A stretch of DNA of 64,000 nt, taken from contig NC_045128.1 in the NCBI RefSeq assembly GCF_007655135.1, positions 43,847,885-43,911,884 of the forward strand, given 5' to 3'. Below are positions 60,190 to 64,000 of the stretch, piece after piece (within the stretch, counting starts at the first letter, position 1; each line of letters opens with the position of its first letter). A program made the translations under genes and the position numbers. The notes beneath the pieces are model-generated. The model had not been told where the DNA came from. It made no database searches and worked only from the letters and a program-made list of their open reading frames with translations. The stretch is from Punica granatum. Taxonomy: Eukaryota; Streptophyta; Magnoliopsida; Myrtales; Lythraceae.

Positions 60190-61732
60190 TGGCACCCCAT
60201 TAAGCTAGCTGAGATGTCGGGTTGGAGTCCTCTTCAGTCGCTTTTGGAGCTTTGACCAATATAGTGAACTATCTTATCAAGTATGGAACTCGTGTTAAGT
60301 CATAACGCGAGGGTCGCCTCATGACATGCAAGTGTCAAAGACATAGGTTGTCGAGTGAGAACGGGTGTTGAAAGTTAGAATTAGAAAGAAAAACATTTTA
60401 CATAAGGACAATTGAAATTTAACAACATGAATTGTCCGCTTTATTGATATATGTAAAGTAGTATATTGTAATATCATGATTAAAATGTAATTTTATTGTC
60501 ATTATCATAACTAAAAGAATGAACGACAAAATTATGAATGGTCTCTTCTCGTCATAAGGGCAGGCCGCAGGGCCAGGCGACTTGGGTGATCCGATCCCCG
60601 GCGATGAGGCGAAAGTTGGAAGAGTCTTTTAACTCTACTCTGCCCTTGGATAGACGTGAGAGAAGGAAGTGCCAGGGGTAATGCCCGCAATAAACTTGCT
60701 GATAAATTGGTGGCTCCAAATAACTTTTCTTTTTCAGCACCGTGAGAGAAAATAAATGAATAAAATTTAAAATTGATCTATTTATGTTACAAATTCCTCC
60801 TTAATAAAAGTTTATAATTAATCATATAAATATTTCAAATCCGCAGTGTTGCGGTTTCTAATGCTTATTCATTAAATTTCATTGATATTTTTCTCAATGA
60901 CTTGACCACCAAGAATTCTTCCACATTTATTACACCTTTTTTCTGCTAAGCAAATTTATTACATTTAAAAGTTTTAAGTGAATATTCCTTATAAAAAAAG
61001 TCAATAATCATTTCAACAAAAGTTCAGTTTACGTCAATCCATCAATCAACTACAATTTTTATGGAAAAGTAGTGTATTTTTAATTTCATTTAGACTTTAT
61101 TCGCTCAACAAATATTATCATTTTTTTTATATAAGTTATAACTAGGGAGTGTCTATCTATCTATCTATCTATCTATAAAAGAGTAATCCTTATACTTGCT
61201 GTCTAGTTGTGGAGATAAATCAGTTCCACACGAGAAGTCACTTGGATTCGTGAACACGTGATAGCTACCGAATCAACCGTACCGGTAAAATGGTAATTTT
61301 GTATTGATCTGACTTTATAATAGGAAAAAAGTGTAATAATTTTTCACCCAAAAATAATATAATGATTTCTATAATTTCAAATAGAACATGAAGATTGTTT
61401 TTCTTCTCTAAATCTTTTGGAAATCACATTTTTTTATAAGTGTTTTTTTTTGGAAATGACATTAGTAACACGCATGAGTACACATATACGAGGTGTCAAG
61501 GACCAAAATATATTTTTAAAAAAAGAAAAATGAGAGTGAATTGCAGTGAGTCAGAATGAGGGCAGTAGCCAGTAGGAGCTGCAGAATCAGAGATTACTAA
61601 AAGAAGAAAATCATTATAAAACAATACATTTAAATGCATTTAAACAAAAGGAAGGAAGGGGAGCTTCGTATAAAGCTGTTAACTTCTTCTTCCACTCAAG
61701 ACCCAAAAATTACCCCACATTCAATTCAATGT

Positions 61733-61767
<35 letters not shown>

Positions 61768-64000
61768 TCTCTGATTGGCCTCCCTTCTCCCACTCGCCAA
61801 TGCAATGCAATGCAATGCCATGCCATCCCACATAGTAAATAAAGTAATAGTAAAAAGGGGGGAAAAAAAAACATGTGTTGGGATTGTCAAACCCAATATT
61901 ATTCTTTGTTTGGTTTTGGTTTTGGTTTTGGTTTATCCCAAAGATTAATCCCCATCCGTCGGATCTGTTTTTGTCGCCTTCCAGTGCGACATCCTGGCGG
62001 CTCAGATGTTTTGGATTTTACTGAAAAGCAACTTTGCCCCCCCGACCCCGACACCGAGCCATGTCTTGTTTTTTCCTCCCCCAGTCCGATGATATTCATT
62101 TTCTTTAATATCCATCATAAAATAAAAAATAGAACTTCACTCGGAAAATTCGAAACCAAACGTACTATTAGAATCAAACAGCCATTGCCTTTAGTCAGTT
62201 GTGTTGGGTTTGGGATGATAGATAGTGCCAAGCCCAACAAGAGGACATACATACTATCTATAATAATTAATAGTGCCAAAAATACCGAAAAGCATCAACC
62301 GTAGCACCGCATTTGCTGCTAATAATGCGAACTAGCCAATGATTAAGCCAAATTCTTTCATTCATACAAATTAGCCATTTTCTGTAAAATATTCGCTGGA
62401 GTTTCAATCCACCTCCGACCCAAAAAACTCGAACTAATAGAAAACTCTCATTAATGCCTGTATTTTCAGTATATTTTTGGATGTGAGACTAAAAAAACTC
62501 TCAACAGTTTCTAAATTAAATCTTAGAATCAAGTACTTATTAGTTATTTGGGAGAAAGAGCCTGCCGAAGAGAGCGGGCGTGGAGGACAGGACAGGATAT
62601 GGGGCGTAAAGAAAGAATCCGCCAGGGAGTGCAATGCTTAAGGCCTAAAGTGATGTTGGTGTGGGTGAAAGTGAAAGTGAAACCACATGGACAGAGAGAC
62701 CCGATCCGGCCCGACCCGACTTAGGATTTCACTGATCTTTCTTTTCTTCCATTTGGCCTTTGCTTAGAACAGAACAGTGAACTTTTTTTTTTTTGACCTT
62801 TTCATTTTTTGAGGGGAGTTATGCATATATTTTTACTTTATTACTACGGTTGTTTGGGAATTAGGCACTAGGCAGGGCATTGCAGTTGCAGGCAGGACGT
62901 CCGGGTCGGATAGGCCAATAGGGACCTCTGCCTCTGGGCTGATTCCCTCCCTCATTTACCCTTACCCCTACCCCCACCCCCATTATATATTACACACACA
63001 ATATATGTTTGTTACAATTATCATCGGGACACGTGGCTAACCGTCGTAGCTGAGCCTGCCTGCCTGACACTGACAGGCTATGAAAGGAGGGGGGGGGGGG
63101 GGGAGAGAGAAGAACAGAGCCGGCGATTTACACGCTGGAACGACGCCGTCAGCTGTACCAAAGGGCAGGGAAGAGATGGGATGGGGCTTTGGCCTTGCCT
63201 TGACTGGGGGCTAGAATTAGAGATGTGTGGGTCTGACCGCGACGGTGCATTTATTTGCCTCCCGGCTCTCTCCCAAAAAGATTGGCCCCCCTTCTTTAAA
63301 TCTTTTGATTTTTGATTTGATATTTGGCTTCTTCTTTTTTTTTTTTTTTACGCCCTACCTCCTCTTCACTTTCCCTTCTTCCCATTATTTATTTATATAT
63401 ATACACACACACACACTAGAGGCAAGCCGCACAACTTGCGGAATCATTAAAAAAAAAGATTTTTATTTCGTTTATATGATAATACATACATGAAATTAAT
63501 ATTCAATTACATATTTAAAAAATAAATAGAGACGAATTACTTCTAATTAATTAGACAAATTTTCACCAAAAAATTAATTAGAAAATTTTAATTACCATAT
63601 AATGAAAACGATGAAACTATCATTATATATAAATAATAAATAAATTTCTCGAGTATTTATTTGTTAAAGAAAAAGTATCGATGAAGCCCATTGAGAGAGG
63701 GGGAAGAGGAGAGAGATAAGAGAGAAAAAATAAGGATACGAGACGAGCAAAAATATATAAATATATTTGAACTATTAAAAAAGCTTAGGGTTAGTCTTTC
63801 TTTGGTCATAACTCGTAAGATGCAACAACAACAATAATAATAATTACTCATAAAAAAATAACAATAATAATAATAATAATAATATTAGAAAATGGCCTAA
63901 TCCATCGGAATGCTCCTCATTTACATTACCCTCGATGGATGTGAGTCATACGGCCCGCTAAGGAACCTCAGAACTAACTTGTTATTGTTAATCTCATCAT
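60190..64000. other. Intergenic, no gene seen
   Basis: Simple repeats include TCTA (about 61153-61176), CT (about 61738-61762), a GGTTTT run (61908-61930), a G-run (63088-63103) and AAT/ATA tracts near the end. ORFs such as 61873-62304 have no recognisable domain and include the repeat. The sequence may hold the promoter of a gene beyond the window. Confidence 0.45.

Noticed and set aside
61873..62304. 143-residue plus-strand ORF
   Set aside because: It begins in a GGTTTT microsatellite, has no domain and no splice or start context.
1..64000. CRISPR arrays, operons, bacterial or integrated viral sequence
   Set aside because: Repeats are tandem, inverted or LTR types with no spacer structure; genes are spliced and plant-like; no viral replicase, coat or movement domain was recognised.

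Overview
The window is nuclear DNA from a flowering plant, most likely a core eudicot. It is AT-rich, rich in microsatellites and full of small transposons. Its genes have GT-AG introns and belong to land-plant families: an ERECTA-type LRR receptor kinase, a PRH75-type DEAD-box helicase, a plastid NEET protein, an At4g25390-type kinase and Ib-type bHLH factors. The species cannot be fixed from sequence alone. Every recognisable host gene lies on the minus strand.

1-30 kb is gene-poor. It opens with a truncated, very short LTR retrotransposon (1-1373), followed by SINEs (3.7 and 9.5 kb), a 316-bp tandem repeat (4.2-4.8 kb), a complete TRIM element with target-site duplication (6696-7313) and scraps of LINE ribonuclease H. 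Two bHLH genes (10.2-11.5 and 23.3-24.5 kb) sit inside a large, ancient tandem segmental duplication (about 8.4-16.2 and 20.6-30.05 kb). Each copy is broken in exon 1 by its own mutations, while the downstream exons stay open. The second copy was then invaded by nested inverted-repeat elements (25.03-28.17 kb), including an 1118-bp foldback.

30-57 kb holds the intact genes: a one-exon receptor-like kinase whose activation segment carries an insert of about 300 residues (32.6-34.7 kb); a 14-exon DEAD-box helicase RH7/PRH75 (41.1-44.9 kb); a two-exon CDGSH iron-sulfur NEET protein (48.2-49.5 kb); and a 27-exon ERECTA-LIKE receptor kinase (50.3-56.3 kb). Between them lie MITEs, a MULE-like element just upstream of the helicase, and LINE 3' ends, one carrying a nearly perfect 194-bp tandem triplication. 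57-64 kb has a SINE with a 15-bp target duplication, two MITE-like inverted repeats, GC-rich repeats and no gene I can support.

The genes do not form a pathway: they cover stomatal and organ-growth signalling, nucleolar RNA remodelling, plastid iron-sulfur handling, an unassigned kinase and transcription factors. Their order is informative. Kinase beside bHLH genes, with NEET nearby and PRH75 near ERL1, recalls Arabidopsis neighbourhoods At4g25390-410, At5g51720-790 and At5g62190-230, so the window probably keeps an ancestral gene order. I found no clear new molecular system. The most unusual items are the doubly broken bHLH pair, the nested foldback with matching peptides on both strands, the kinase insert with paired tryptophans, the CDGGH variant in NEET and a minimal poly(A) retro-insertion.
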